DNA of 64,000 nucleotides from Sinorhizobium garamanticum (GCF_029892065.1 NZ_CP120373.1:2611001-2675000); one strand, 5' to 3'; counted from the stretch's first letter, positions 43,988 through 55,378 are shown. The notes: generated from the sequence alone by a model not told the origin. Numbers and translations are program-made.

Positions 43988-45091
43988 TTACTGTACGTTG
44001 GCGCCGACGACGCTATCCCACTTGGTGGTGATTGCCGTCTTGCCGGCTTCCTGCTCTTCAAGCGTCGGGAAGACAGCCTTTTCATAGGCTGCTGCCGGCG
44101 GCAGCTTGTCGAGCATTTCCTGCGGGATCTTGCCGTTCTTGGCGAGATCGTTGAAGCGGATCGGGTGGCAATAGCCCTTCAGCCAGCCGAGCTGGCCCTC
44201 GTCCGAATAGAGGTATTCCATCCAGAGCTTGGCAGCGTTCGGATGCGGAGCGAAAGCCGAGATCGCCTGCACGTAAACACCGGCCACGACGCCCGAATTC
44301 GGAACGACGACTTCGACCGGCGGGTTGCCGTTCAGGCTGTCGCGCCAGGAGAGGCCGTTATAGTCCCAGGCGATGATGATCGGGGTGGAGCCCTGTGCAA
44401 GCGAGGCGGACTTGCCGATCACCGGAACGAAGTTGCCAGCCTTGTTGACTTCGGCGAAGAAGCCGAGACCGGCTTCGCCGGCCTTGGCGGCATCCTTCTC
44501 ACCGGCAGCGAGGCCGGCCGCATAGACCGCCTGGACGGCCTGGTTGGACGCACGCGGATCGCCAGCGAGCGCGACCGAGTTCGCGTAGTCCGGCTTCTTG
44601 AGGTCGGCCCAGTCCTTCGGCACGTCCTTGACGATGTCGGTGTTCACCACGAAGGAGAGAACGCCGTAATAGTCGCCGTACCAGAAGCCGTCGGCGTCCT
44701 TGGCGCTATCCGGGATCGTGTCCCAGGTCGAGACCTTGTAGGGCTGGATCAGGCCTTCGGCCTTCGCCGACGGACCGAAGGAGAGACCGACGTCGATCAC
44801 GTCGGGAGCCTGCGGGCCGGTGTTGCCCTTGTTGGCCTTGATGGCTTCGATTTCGTCGCCCGAACCTGCGTCCGGGTTCAGTTCGTTGACTTCGATGCCG
44901 TACTTGGCCTTGAAGCCGGCAATGACGTCGCCGTAACCGCACCAGTTGTGCGGAAGCGCGATCGTGGTCAGCGTGCCTTCCTTCTTGGCGGCGGCGATAA
45001 GCTCCTCACTCGGCTCGGCGACGGCGATCGCCGACGTTGCGAGCAGAATGGCGGTGGAAAGCGAGAGCAGGCGTTGAGTCTTTGAAATCAC
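43988..45091 (-). CDS. ABC transporter periplasmic binding protein (family 1, Fe/aminoalkylphosphonate/polyamine-like)
   Basis: 367 aa from a GTG with AAGGAG 7 bp upstream. The Sec signal peptide is RLLSLSTAILLATSAIAVAE. The mature protein has LTTIALPHNWCGYGDVIAGF, a Gly-rich DVIDVGLSFGPSAKAEGL and a conserved FVVNTDIVKDVPKDWADL. It belongs to the class of binding proteins paired with Pot/Fbp/Phn permeases. The ligand cannot be read from sequence. The RpiR-type gene just upstream is the likely regulator. Confidence 0.88.
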   Translation of the reverse strand: MISKTQRLLSLSTAILLATSAIAVAEPSEELIAAAKKEGTLTTIALPHNWCGYGDVIAGFKAKYGIEVNELNPDAGSGDEIEAIKANKGNTGPQAPDVIDVGLSFGPSAKAEGLIQPYKVSTWDTIPDSAKDADGFWYGDYYGVLSFVVNTDIVKDVPKDWADLKKPDYANSVALAGDPRASNQAVQAVYAAGLAAGEKDAAKAGEAGLGFFAEVNKAGNFVPVIGKSASLAQGSTPIIIAWDYNGLSWRDSLNGNPPVEVVVPNSGVVAGVYVQAISAFAPHPNAAKLWMEYLYSDEGQLGWLKGYCHPIRFNDLAKNGKIPQEMLDKLPPAAAYEKAVFPTLEEQEAGKTAITTKWDSVVGANVQ

Positions 45092-45292
45092 TGACGTTCT
45101 CCTTATGTGCTTTCAACTGAAATCGTTCGTTGTAAGTTCGGCGATGCTGTTAATGAGACGCGATGAAGCCTGTGTGACAGGCTCTGTCTCGTTCACGCCA
45201 TACGTGTCGGTCGCGGGACGGCGGTCGCCCGATTTGCGCAACTGTCGCTGGTATCTTGCGAAGCTTGGTCCATAGACACAGCCGATTCCTCC

Positions 45293-46171
45293 CTAGACCG
45301 GCCTGCGGAAGATGCGCGTCGAATCGAACAGGCCTTCAAGCATCTTCATCCGGTCCCGTGTCTCGTCCCAGTTCATGTTCTGCACCGCTTCGATCAGCGC
45401 CTCGACGAGAAAGAGCAGCATGACCGAACTATCCCAGGCCGAGGGCGCTTCGATCTGCACGCGAAAGACCTTGGAAGAGGATTTGGCGACCGGCGAACCC
45501 CACTGGTCCGTGAAGAGAACGATTTCGACGCCACGATCGCGGGCGAAACGGGCAAGCGTTTCCATCTCCTGTTCGTATCGGCGGATATCGAACAGGATCA
45601 GGACATCGCCCTGCTTCATATCCAAGACGTAATGCGGCCAGGAGCTGGGGTTGGCGGCGATCTGCGTGACGCCGGTGCGGATGACCTGGAGATGGGTGAA
45701 GAAGTAATCAGCCACCGAGCGGGTGATACGACCGCCGGCAAGATAGATATTGCGCTTGCGATCGGCGATTAGGGTGGCGGTTTGGTCGAATTCGCGCGGT
45801 TCTATCTGGGACAGCGTCTGGCGCATGTTTCCCATGACCGCATCGGCGAACCGGTTGAGTGTGTGCGTGCCGGGGGCGCTGGCAGCCCAGCGATCATGCT
45901 TGGCGATCGGATTGGAAATCGTCGCCTCGAGCTCCTGGTGCAGCCTTGACTGAAAGTCCGGAAATCCGCGGAAACCCAGCTTCTGGACCATGCGCGCCAC
46001 GGTTGGCGTCGAAACGCCGGCGTTCTCGGCGACCGTCGTGATCGAACCGAGCCCGGAGACTGGATAGTTGTCGAGGAGTGTCTCCGCCAATCGCCTCTCG
46101 GCGCGCGTCAGCGCCGCGAAATGTGCGTTGATCACATCCGACACCGTCATGGATGCCGCTTTGCTGGTCAA
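45293..46171 (-). CDS. MurR/RpiR-family transcriptional regulator
   Basis: 292 aa. The N-terminal HTH_6 domain (about residues 15-90) has SITTVAENAGVSTPTVARMV and KLGFRGFPDFQSRL. A SIS domain (about 130-265) has IYLAGGRITRSVADYFFTHL and QGDVLILFDIRRYEQE. SIS domains bind phosphosugars in many members, though others sense different ligands. It precedes the ABC importer genes on the same strand by about 200 bp and is divergent from the amidohydrolase operon at 46332, so it could control either or both. Confidence 0.9.
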   Translation of the reverse strand: MTSKAASMTVSDVINAHFAALTRAERRLAETLLDNYPVSGLGSITTVAENAGVSTPTVARMVQKLGFRGFPDFQSRLHQELEATISNPIAKHDRWAASAPGTHTLNRFADAVMGNMRQTLSQIEPREFDQTATLIADRKRNIYLAGGRITRSVADYFFTHLQVIRTGVTQIAANPSSWPHYVLDMKQGDVLILFDIRRYEQEMETLARFARDRGVEIVLFTDQWGSPVAKSSSKVFRVQIEAPSAWDSSVMLLFLVEALIEAVQNMNWDETRDRMKMLEGLFDSTRIFRRPV

Positions 46172-46331
46172 TGTCGTGCCCCTGAACTGGTCTACTGCCA
46201 GCTTGTGACGAATTAAACATCGCTGTCACAATCGGAGTCAATCAGCTTTTTGAAGAGATCGTTTCAGATTTTCGTTGACACTCCCTGATTCGTGAAGAAT
46301 TCTTTTCATTAAGATCGTCTGACGAGGCAAT

Positions 46332-47120
46332 TTGGGGGTGCCGGTTTTGACGGGACTTTTGACGCAGGCAGAGGGCGATCCGGTCGCCATCGACAATGCC
46401 GACGGGAGGGGAGAGTTCCTCTTCGTCTGCGAGCACGCGTCGCGCCGCCTGCCGGAGCGCCTAGGGACGCTCGGCCTTTCAAAAGATGCACTCGAGAGCC
46501 ACATCGCCTGGGACCCCGGCGCGCTGGCGGTCGCCAGGCATCTTGCCGAGAGGTTCGATGGCACGCTCATCCATCAACGCTTTTCGCGCCTTGCCTATGA
46601 CTGCAATCGGCCGCCCGAGTCCGATGCGGCGATGCCGGCCGTCAGCGAAATTTACGAGGTGCCGGGCAACAGGGCGATGTCGGCCGCAGAAAGGCGGGCG
46701 AGGGTGGAGGAGATCTACCTGCCGTTTCGTGATGCCGTGGCGCGGTTCGTGTCCGAGCGCAGGGCTGCCGGGCGGCGTCTCATCCTTGTCACCATGCACA
46801 GTTTCACGCCCGTCTATTTCGGCAACCCGCGCACCGTCGAAATCGGCATCCTGCACGATGCCGACAGCCGGCTTGCCGACCGCATGCTTAAGATCGCTAC
46901 GGACGGAGAGGTCGCCTACGATATCCGCCGGAATGAGCCCTACGGGCCGGCGGACGGCGTTACGCACAGTCTGGTGGAGTACGGCGTGCGAAACGGACTG
47001 CCGAACGTGATGATTGAGATCAGAAACGATCTCATTCGCGACGAGATTAGCCAGAGGGTCATGGCTGATTATCTGGAGGGGCTGCTCGCAAAGAGCGCGG
47101 CCGCCCTTCCGGCACGATAA
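46332..47120 (+). CDS. N-formylglutamate amidohydrolase-family protein
   Basis: 262 aa from a TTG at 46332, or 260 from the GTG at 46338. It matches the FGase family: LFVCEHASRRLP near residue 30, HIAWDPGALAVARHLAE, IHQRFSRLAYDCNRP, and LVTMHSFTPVYFG in the C-terminal half. Family enzymes hydrolyse N-formylglutamate, but members outside hut operons act on other N-acyl or amide compounds. Here it leads a plus-strand run with a permease, a glutamine-synthetase-like ligase and two dehydrogenases. Hydrolysis of a gamma-glutamyl or N-acyl intermediate is therefore possible. That role is inferred. Confidence 0.85.
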   Translation: MGVPVLTGLLTQAEGDPVAIDNADGRGEFLFVCEHASRRLPERLGTLGLSKDALESHIAWDPGALAVARHLAERFDGTLIHQRFSRLAYDCNRPPESDAAMPAVSEIYEVPGNRAMSAAERRARVEEIYLPFRDAVARFVSERRAAGRRLILVTMHSFTPVYFGNPRTVEIGILHDADSRLADRMLKIATDGEVAYDIRRNEPYGPADGVTHSLVEYGVRNGLPNVMIEIRNDLIRDEISQRVMADYLEGLLAKSAAALPAR

Positions 47121-47225
47121 GAAGACCCTGGGGAGCGGCATAGCCGCGGTTCCGTTCCGATGGGAACGGGTGTGATGGGGCCTCCTGCAATGGCGCGCGA
47201 GGTCATGGAGAAACAGGGGAAGAAG

Positions 47226-48773
47226 ATGTCAGACTATACCGATGTCGATAAGAAGCAGGACATGCAGGTCCTGCATTCGATGGGCTACGCCCAGGAGCTC
47301 GAGCGGCGCATGAGCCAGTTCTCGAACTTCGCCGTGTCATTCTCGATCATTTGCATTCTTTCAGGCGGTATCAACTCGCTGGCGCAGGCGACATCCGGTG
47401 CGGGTGGCGCGGCGATCGGCATCGGCTGGCCGCTCGGATGCTTTATCTCGCTCGTCTTCGCTGTCGCCATGGCGCAGATCGGCTCCGCCTATCCGACTGC
47501 CGGCGGCCTCTATCACTGGGGCTCGATCCTCGGCAACCGCTTCACCGGCTGGCTGACGGCCTGGTTCAATCTCCTCGGGCTGGTGACCGTCCTCGGCGCG
47601 ATCAACGTTGGCACCTATTACTTCTTCATGGGCTCCTTCGGCGCGCCGTATTTCGGATTGGAAGACACCACGACCACCCGCATCGTCTTCCTGGCGATCA
47701 TCACCGGCGCGCAGGCACTGGTAAACCATATGGGTATCGGGCTGACGGCGAAGCTTACAGACTTTTCCGGTTACCTGATCTTCGCCACATCGATTCTGCT
47801 GGCCGTCGTTTGCCTTGCGGTCGCCGATACCTACGAGATCGGCAGGCTCTTCACCTTCTCGAACTATTCTGGGGAAGCCGGCGGTAGCGTCTGGCCGCAG
47901 ACGTCCGGGACCTGGGTCTTCCTGCTCGGCCTCCTGTTGCCGATCTACACGATCACCGGCTACGACGCCTCGGCGCATACGTCGGAGGAAACGGTCAAGG
48001 CGGCGCATTCCGTGCCACGCGGCATGGTCTCGTCTGTGCTGTGGTCGGCGCTATTCGGCTACATCATGCTGTGCGCCTTCGTGTTGATGATCCCGAACAT
48101 GGACGAAGCCGCGAAGCAGGGTTGGAACGTGTTCTTCTGGGCGATGGACACGCAGGTGAACCCGGTCATCAAGGATATTCTCTATCTCGCCATTTTCGTC
48201 AGCCAGTGGCTGTGCGGCCTGGCGACGGTGACTTCGGTCTCGCGCATGATCTTCGCCTTCTCGCGCGACGGCGGTTTGCCGGCCTCGAAGGCGCTCGCCA
48301 AGGTCAGCCCGACCTATCGTACGCCCGTTGCGGCGATCTGGACCGGGTCGATCCTTGCCGTGCTCTTCGTCTGGGGCTCGTCGCTCGTCTCGATCGGCGA
48401 TACGCCGGTCTACACCATCGTCGTCTCGTGCACGGTCATCTTCCTTTTCTTCTCCTTCGCAATCCCGATCACGCTCGGCTTTTTCGCCTGGGGGACGTCG
48501 AAGTGGGACAAGATGGGTCCGTGGGATCTCGGCGAGGGCACATTCAAGCTCTTCGCCATCCTGTCGATCATCGCGATGGTGCTGATCTTCGTGCTCGGCA
48601 TTCAGCCGCCGAACGATTGGGCGCTCTACATCACCGTCGGCTTCCTGATCGTGACCGGCATCGTCTGGTTCGGTTTCGAGAGCCGCCGGTTCCGTGGGCC
48701 GCCGATCGGCGACGAAGTTGCGCGCCGCCAGGCCGAAATCGCCGCGGCCGAAAAAGCCGTCGGGGAAGCCTGA
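47226..48773 (+). CDS. APC-superfamily amino acid/amine permease
   Basis: 515 aa from the ATG at 47226 behind GGGGAAGAAG; upstream in-frame starts lack this. About 12 membrane spans are predicted. The N-terminal signature AVSFSIICILSGG and FAVAMAQIGSAYPTAGGLYH are those of the amino acid/choline transporter (GABA permease/BAT1) branch, and ITGYDASAHTSEET is the conserved family motif. It should import an amine, amino alcohol or amino acid for the enzymes encoded next. It lies about 105 bp after the amidohydrolase gene. Confidence 0.9.
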   Translation: MSDYTDVDKKQDMQVLHSMGYAQELERRMSQFSNFAVSFSIICILSGGINSLAQATSGAGGAAIGIGWPLGCFISLVFAVAMAQIGSAYPTAGGLYHWGSILGNRFTGWLTAWFNLLGLVTVLGAINVGTYYFFMGSFGAPYFGLEDTTTTRIVFLAIITGAQALVNHMGIGLTAKLTDFSGYLIFATSILLAVVCLAVADTYEIGRLFTFSNYSGEAGGSVWPQTSGTWVFLLGLLLPIYTITGYDASAHTSEETVKAAHSVPRGMVSSVLWSALFGYIMLCAFVLMIPNMDEAAKQGWNVFFWAMDTQVNPVIKDILYLAIFVSQWLCGLATVTSVSRMIFAFSRDGGLPASKALAKVSPTYRTPVAAIWTGSILAVLFVWGSSLVSIGDTPVYTIVVSCTVIFLFFSFAIPITLGFFAWGTSKWDKMGPWDLGEGTFKLFAILSIIAMVLIFVLGIQPPNDWALYITVGFLIVTGIVWFGFESRRFRGPPIGDEVARRQAEIAAAEKAVGEA

Positions 48774-48867
48774 TCAAACAACAAGAGGGCGGGGCCGCGA
48801 CTGCGGTTTCCGCCCCACTTTTTGCGGCGACGGGAACGGCCGTACCGAAACATGGGATGATACTTTC

Positions 48868-50232
48868 ATGAGCTATTCGTTCGATGAACTGAAAGAGGAT
48901 GTAGCCGCCGGCCGCATCGACACGGTGCTCGTCTGCCAGGTGGACATGCAGGGCCGCCTGATGGGCAAGCGCTTCCACGCGGAATATTTCGTCGAAAGCG
49001 CGTGGAAGGAAACGCATAGCTGCAACTATCTGCTTGCGACCGACATCGAGATGGAGACGGTCTCCGGCTACAAGGCGACGAGCTGGGAGAAGGGCTACGG
49101 CGACTATACGATGAAGCCGGATCTTGCGACGCTCGGGCGCATTCCGTGGCTCGAAGGCACGGCGCTGGTGCTCTGCGACGTGCTCGACCACCACACGCAC
49201 GAAGAGGTGCCACATTCGCCCCGGGCGATCCTCAAGAAGCAGATCGCGCGTCTCGAGGCGATGGGCCTCAAGGCCTTCATGGCGAGCGAGCTGGAGTTCT
49301 TCCTCTTCGACCAATCCTACGACGATGCGCGCCAGTCCGGCTATCGCGACCTGCAACTCGCGAGCGGCTACAACGAGGACTACCACATCTTCCAGACGAC
49401 CAAGGAAGAGGACGTGATGCGGGCGATCCGCAACGGCCTTCAGGGGGCCGGGATCCCGGTCGAAAATTCCAAGGGCGAGGCCTCCGCCGGCCAGGAGGAA
49501 ATCAACGTCCGCTATGCCGATGCGCTGACCATGGCCGACCGCCATGCGATCATCAAGAACGGCTGCAAGGAAATCGCCTGGCAGCGCGGCAAGGCCATCA
49601 CCTTCCTTGCCAAGTGGAATTACTCGGCTGCCGGCTCCTCCTCGCATATCCACCAGTCGCTTTGGAGTGCCGATGGCGAGACGCCGCTCTTCTTCGACAA
49701 GAACGCGCGTTACGGCATGTCCGAGCTGATGCGGCACTACGTGGCCGGACTTCTGACCCATGCGAGCGAGATCACCTATTTCCTTGCGCCTTACATCAAC
49801 TCCTACAAGCGCTTCATGGCCGGCACCTTCGCGCCCACCAAGGCGATCTGGAGCAAGGACAACCGTACCGCCGGCTATCGCCTCTGCGGCGAGGACACCA
49901 AGGCGATCCGCATCGAATGCCGCGTCGGCGGCTCCGACCTCAACCCATACCTAGCCTTTGCCGCCTTGATCGCCGCCGGCATATCCGGCATCGAAGGCAA
50001 GATGGAACTCGAAGCGCCGTTCGTCGGCGATGCCTATCATGGCAAGGACATACGCGAGATCCCGCACACGCTGCGGGATGCGACCGAGGCACTGACCGGC
50101 TCTGAGATGTTGCGCGCCGCCTTCGGCGATGACGTCATCGACCACTATACGCGCGCGGCACGCTGGGAGCAGGAGGAATATGACCGGCGCGTGACCGACT
50201 GGGAGGTCGCGCGCGGTTTCGAAAGGGCGTAA
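48868..50232 (+). CDS. Glutamine synthetase-family gamma-glutamyl ligase (PuuA/GlnT-like)
   Basis: 454 aa from the ATG at 48868. Catalytic motifs of the fold are present: FMASELEFFLF (metal Glu), AGQEEINV, KWNYSAAGSSSHIHQSLW (ATP/ammonia-site His), NRTAGYRLCG and RIECRVGGSDLNPYLA. The adenylylation-site and oligomer loops of GlnA are not evident. Relatives glutamylate amines (putrescine, ethanolamine, isopropylamine) instead of ammonia. The neighbouring permease, aldehyde dehydrogenase and alcohol dehydrogenase point to glutamylation of an imported amine or amino alcohol. The exact substrate is unknown. Confidence 0.9.
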   Translation: MSYSFDELKEDVAAGRIDTVLVCQVDMQGRLMGKRFHAEYFVESAWKETHSCNYLLATDIEMETVSGYKATSWEKGYGDYTMKPDLATLGRIPWLEGTALVLCDVLDHHTHEEVPHSPRAILKKQIARLEAMGLKAFMASELEFFLFDQSYDDARQSGYRDLQLASGYNEDYHIFQTTKEEDVMRAIRNGLQGAGIPVENSKGEASAGQEEINVRYADALTMADRHAIIKNGCKEIAWQRGKAITFLAKWNYSAAGSSSHIHQSLWSADGETPLFFDKNARYGMSELMRHYVAGLLTHASEITYFLAPYINSYKRFMAGTFAPTKAIWSKDNRTAGYRLCGEDTKAIRIECRVGGSDLNPYLAFAALIAAGISGIEGKMELEAPFVGDAYHGKDIREIPHTLRDATEALTGSEMLRAAFGDDVIDHYTRAARWEQEEYDRRVTDWEVARGFERA

Positions 50233-50242
50233 GAATTCCGCT

Positions 50243-50395
50243 CCCCCCTCCCCACAAGGGGAGGGGCTTCCCCGCGGCGGCCGCCTCTTGCTCGCCTGAG
50301 CCGTCGCCAAATGTGGAGACATTGGGTTGGACGAGGTGATGCCGCCCGCAAGCCCCTTCCCGCTTGTGGCGAGGTGTTGGGAGGGGGAAATGGGG
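50243..50395. repeat. GC-rich palindromic intergenic repeat
   Basis: CTCCCCACAAGGGGAGGGGC and a later CCCTTCCCGCTTGTGGCGAG mark a mosaic element unlike the RIME1 copies but of the same general type. It occupies most of the gap between the ligase and aldehyde dehydrogenase genes. Confidence 0.55.
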
Positions 50396-50426
50396 GAAGG
50401 TAAATTCAATTGAAAGCAAAAGCAGG

Positions 50427-51817
<1,391 letters not shown>

Positions 51818-51821
<4 letters not shown>

Positions 51822-52963
51822 CGATCACCGCCAACTGGAGCTACCCGACCGCCGTCAAGTTCGGCGCCGGCCGGATCAAGGAGCTTGCCGACCATTGCAA
51901 GGCGCTCGGCATGAAAAGGCCGCTGCTCGTAACCGACCGTGGCCTTGCGCCGATGGCGATCACGCAGAACGCTCTCGATATCCTGGAAGCGGGCGGCCTT
52001 GGCCGCGCCATCTTCGCCGATGTCGATCCGAACCCGAACGACAAGAACCTGGAAGCCGGCGTGAAGGCGTTCAGGCACGGCGGCCATGACGGCGTCGTCG
52101 CCTTCGGCGGTGGCTCCGGCCTTGATCTCGGCAAATGCGTCGCCTTCATGGTCGGCCAGACGCGGCCGGTCTGGGATTTTGAGGATATCGGCGACTGGTG
52201 GACGCGCGCGAGCGTCGAAGGCATTGCGCCGATCGTGGCTGTGCCTACGACCGCCGGCACCGGTTCGGAGGTAGGGCGTGCCAGCGTCATCACCAATTCG
52301 GCAAGTCACGTGAAGAAGGTGATCTTCCACCCGAAGTTCCTGCCGGGGGTAACGATCTGCGATCCAGAGCTGACGGTCGGCATGCCGAAGGTTATCACCG
52401 CCGGCACGGGCATGGATGCCTTCGCCCATTGCCTGGAGGCCTATTCCTCGCCCTTCTATCATCCAATGTCGGCGGGCATTGCGCTCGAAGGCATGCGTCT
52501 CGTCAAGGAACACCTGCCGCGCGCCTACAAGGACGGCGCGGATATCGAAGCGCGCGCGAACATGATGAGTGCCGCGGCGATGGGTGCAGTCGCATTCCAG
52601 AAGGGACTCGGCGCAATCCATTCGCTCTCCCATCCGGTCGGCGCGATCTACAACACGCATCACGGCATGACCAATGCCGTCGTGATGCCGCCGGTGCTGC
52701 GCTTCAACCGTTCCGCGATCGAGGACAAGATCGCGCGGGCTGCGGGCTATCTCGGCATCGCCGGCGGTTTCGACGGTTTCTACGACTACGTGTTGAAGCT
52801 GCGCGAGGAACTTGGCGTGCCGGACAAGCTTTCCGCGCTCGGCGTCGGCACCGATCGTATCGATGAAATGGCGGAAATGGCGATCGTCGACCCGACAGCT
52901 GGCGGCAACCCGGTCGAACTGACCGTCGAAGCGGCGAAAAAACTGTTCAGAGAATGCATCTGA
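51818..52963 (+). CDS. Iron-containing alcohol dehydrogenase
   Basis: 381 aa, group III ADH. The NAD-binding DGVVAFGGGSGLDLGKCVAF is present, as is the metal region GTGMDAFAHCLEAYSSPFYH with FQKGLGAIHSLSHPVGAIYN and HHGMTNAVVMPPVL supplying the His ligands. It converts a primary alcohol to an aldehyde. Translationally coupled to the aldehyde dehydrogenase, it forms an alcohol-to-acid pair. A rho-independent terminator follows, ending the operon. Confidence 0.92.
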
Positions 52964-52987
52964 GCCGAATCGTGTTAATTTTTCTGA

Positions 52988-53019
52988 GGCCCGGAGACCT
53001 TGGTTTTCCGGGCCTTTTT
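52988..53019 (+). terminator. Rho-independent terminator after the alcohol dehydrogenase operon
   Basis: GGCCCGG and CCGGGCC form a 7-bp GC stem around a loop, followed directly by TTTTT. It lies 25 bp past the alcohol dehydrogenase stop on the plus strand. Confidence 0.88.
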
Positions 53020-53170
53020 AATCCGTCGCCGTTGACAGCCGGGCGTGCGGGTTAATCTTTGCCCGCCAAAATTTCCATTTCGTTAACCATGTTCTGAAAG
53101 GCTCTGTTAAGGGCGCCGCCTGCTGACGCATCGGTCGGAGCCTCGAAACAATGATGGAATGAGGTGGAAG

Positions 53171-53890
53171 ATGGCGGTCATCACATTTGCCAACGCAAAA
53201 GGCGGCGCCGGCAAGACGACGGCGGCATTGATTCTGTCGACGGAACTGGCGAGACAGGGCAACAGGGTGGTGGTGCTCGACGCGGATCCACAGCGATGGA
53301 TTACGCGCTGGTCGGAAGTTTCCGGCCATGTCGCCAATCTCGAAGTGATTTCGCACATCACGCCGGCTTCGCTGCCCTGTCATATCCGCGAACTGAAAGA
53401 CGATGTCGATTTCATCGTGATCGACCTCGCCGGCGCGAAGGATGCAATCGTCGCGCTGGCACTCGGCCTGTCCGATCAGGTGCTGATCCCGGTCCAGGGG
53501 TGCGCGATGGACGCGCAGGGCGCCGTGCAGATTCTGGAACTGATCCGCCATATCGAACAAAAGGCGACGGTTCGCATCAAGCATTCCGTGGTGCTCACGC
53601 GCGTCAACTCGCTGGTGACGACGCGTGCGCTCCAGACGATCAAGACGCTCCTTGCGTCGCGCGGTGTTGCAATGCTCGAAACGCCAATCGTCGAACGCGC
53701 CGCCTATCGCGAGATTTTCGAATGCGGCGGAACGCTGCAGACGATGGACGCGGGCCGTGTCAGCAATCTCGACAAGGCGCGCGAGAATGCACTTGCGCTT
53801 GCCCAAGAGGTCCAGGCGCTTTTGCCTGCTCGCCCGCAGCGCTCCTGGGCTTCGCGGGTGCCGTCCTGGGCGCAACTGCGCGCCGCATAG
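53171..53890 (+). CDS. ParA-family ATPase (VirC1/MinD-like), no ParB partner
   Basis: 239 aa from the ATG at 53171 with GAGGTGG upstream; a second ATG at 53159 would add four residues. The deviant Walker A NAKGGAGKTTAAL (residues 8-20), VVVLDADPQRWITRW and FIVIDLAGAKDAIV are those of ParA/Soj-type ATPases. The spacing and DADxQ..TRW pattern recalls VirC1. ParA proteins position DNA or protein complexes. No parB, parS cluster, or conjugation gene lies nearby, so it is an orphan and its cargo is unknown. Confidence 0.88.
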   Translation: MAVITFANAKGGAGKTTAALILSTELARQGNRVVVLDADPQRWITRWSEVSGHVANLEVISHITPASLPCHIRELKDDVDFIVIDLAGAKDAIVALALGLSDQVLIPVQGCAMDAQGAVQILELIRHIEQKATVRIKHSVVLTRVNSLVTTRALQTIKTLLASRGVAMLETPIVERAAYREIFECGGTLQTMDAGRVSNLDKARENALALAQEVQALLPARPQRSWASRVPSWAQLRAA

Positions 53891-54088
53891 TCGCGTCCGG
53901 GCCAACTCGATCATCATCTTTCTGCGGACCGGAATTGACGTTCGTCAGTTCCGATTGAACTTTTTGTTGTACCTGCACCGAATGGCTGTCACGCCACGCG
54001 CGGACGCGCCGCGGCCGGGTCCCTCTGGCGAGTACAGGGGTGACGGGAGCGCAGAGATCGCCGCTCGGTGAGACGCCGGGAGGAATGA

Positions 54089-55378
54089 CTAAAAACGCCG
54101 ATCGACGAAGTGCTTTGCCTGCGCGCCGGCTTGATAGAACGCGGACTTCACGGTCCGCCACGGATCCGGCGTGATCGGTGTTTCTGAAAGCGGGATTGCC
54201 GAGGCGTCGCCCATGACGTGTTGGGCGAGCGCACGGCCGAAGACGGTTCCGGGCGCAATGCCGCGGCCATTGTAGCCGCTCACCGAAACGACATTCGGCG
54301 CGAGCACGTGCATGGCGGGCAGGTTGTTGGTCGTCATGCCGATGTTGCCGTCCCACCAGTACTCGAAGTGAAAATCGCCGATATAGGGAAAGAGCTTGCG
54401 CAGCGAGCGGGCCGCGAAGGCGCGATGTGTGCCCTCGGCCATGGCGTCGAGGCGGCCGATCGAACCGAAGATCATACGGTTCTGCTGGTCCATGCGGAAC
54501 GAGGTCATCACGAGTCCGGTATCCCAAGCGCCCTGACGCTCCGGCAGGATTCGCGATGCCACCTTTCCGGGAAGCGGATTGGTCGCGAACTGGAAATAGG
54601 GGAGGATCGTCAGTTCCTGGGTATGCGCCTTCCACGGCGCGTCGGGAACGAGGCCACCATAGGCGTTGGTCGCCAGAATGACATGGCGGGTGGTAATTCT
54701 GCCCCGGCCGGCCTTCAGCTTCCATAGATCGCCCTGGCGCTCGGCGGCAAGGAGAGGTGTGTCGGTAAATATCCTGACGCCGGCGGCGAGGGCGGCGTGC
54801 GCCAGCCCTCTTGCGTAGGCGAGTGGCTGGATTGTTCCGGCGCGACGGTCGAGCAACGCACCGGCAAAACCCTCGGCGCCTGACAACGCGTGCGCCTTGT
54901 CGGCCGAGAGCACTTCGACCGGTGCGCCGCGCTTCTTCCACTGCGCCTCGCGATCCTGGATGTCCTTAAGGCCATCGGCGCCGACAGCCATGTGGAGCGT
55001 GCCATTGCGCACCGCTTCGCACTGCATACCGTGTTTCGCAACGAGATCGTAAACAAGCGACGGACCGTCGCCGAGCTCCTTCAACAAGCGGTTTCCTGCG
55101 TCGGCGCCGAGGGTTGCCACGAGATCGTCCGGTTTTACCCACATGCCGGCATTGACGAGACCGACATTGCGCCCGGAGCCGCCGAAACCGATCATCCGCG
55201 CTTCGACCACGGTTGCCTTCACGCCCTTTTCCGCAAGGTGCAGCGCGGCGGAGAGGCCGGTAAAACCGCCGCCGATGATGGCTACGTCGGTGGCGAGCTC
55301 GCCTGCGAGCGGACCGGTTTCAGGCGCGGCCGGTGCCGTCGCATGCCAGAGGTTGGGGAGAGCACGCTCCGTTGCCAT
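54089..55378 (-). CDS. FAD-dependent amine/amino-acid oxidase (DAO family, OrdL/PuuB-like)
   Basis: 429 aa from the ATG at 55378, with AAAGGA upstream. The FAD-binding VAIIGGGFTGLSAALHLAEK starts near residue 30, with VVEARMIGFGGSGRNVGLVN and a C-terminal GYNGRGIAPGTVFGRALAQH. This is the D-amino-acid/glycine oxidase fold; OrdL and PuuB act on gamma-glutamylputrescine-type amines. It is on the opposite strand from the amine-utilisation operon ending at 52963. A functional link to the gamma-glutamyl ligase there is possible but unproven. Confidence 0.88.
   Translation of the reverse strand: MATERALPNLWHATAPAAPETGPLAGELATDVAIIGGGFTGLSAALHLAEKGVKATVVEARMIGFGGSGRNVGLVNAGMWVKPDDLVATLGADAGNRLLKELGDGPSLVYDLVAKHGMQCEAVRNGTLHMAVGADGLKDIQDREAQWKKRGAPVEVLSADKAHALSGAEGFAGALLDRRAGTIQPLAYARGLAHAALAAGVRIFTDTPLLAAERQGDLWKLKAGRGRITTRHVILATNAYGGLVPDAPWKAHTQELTILPYFQFATNPLPGKVASRILPERQGAWDTGLVMTSFRMDQQNRMIFGSIGRLDAMAEGTHRAFAARSLRKLFPYIGDFHFEYWWDGNIGMTTNNLPAMHVLAPNVVSVSGYNGRGIAPGTVFGRALAQHVMGDASAIPLSETPITPDPWRTVKSAFYQAGAQAKHFVDRRF

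Noticed and set aside
43039..44085. N-terminal extension of the second permease frame
   Set aside because: It runs through the upstream permease gene in another frame. The ATG at 43038 in an ATGA overlap is the natural start.
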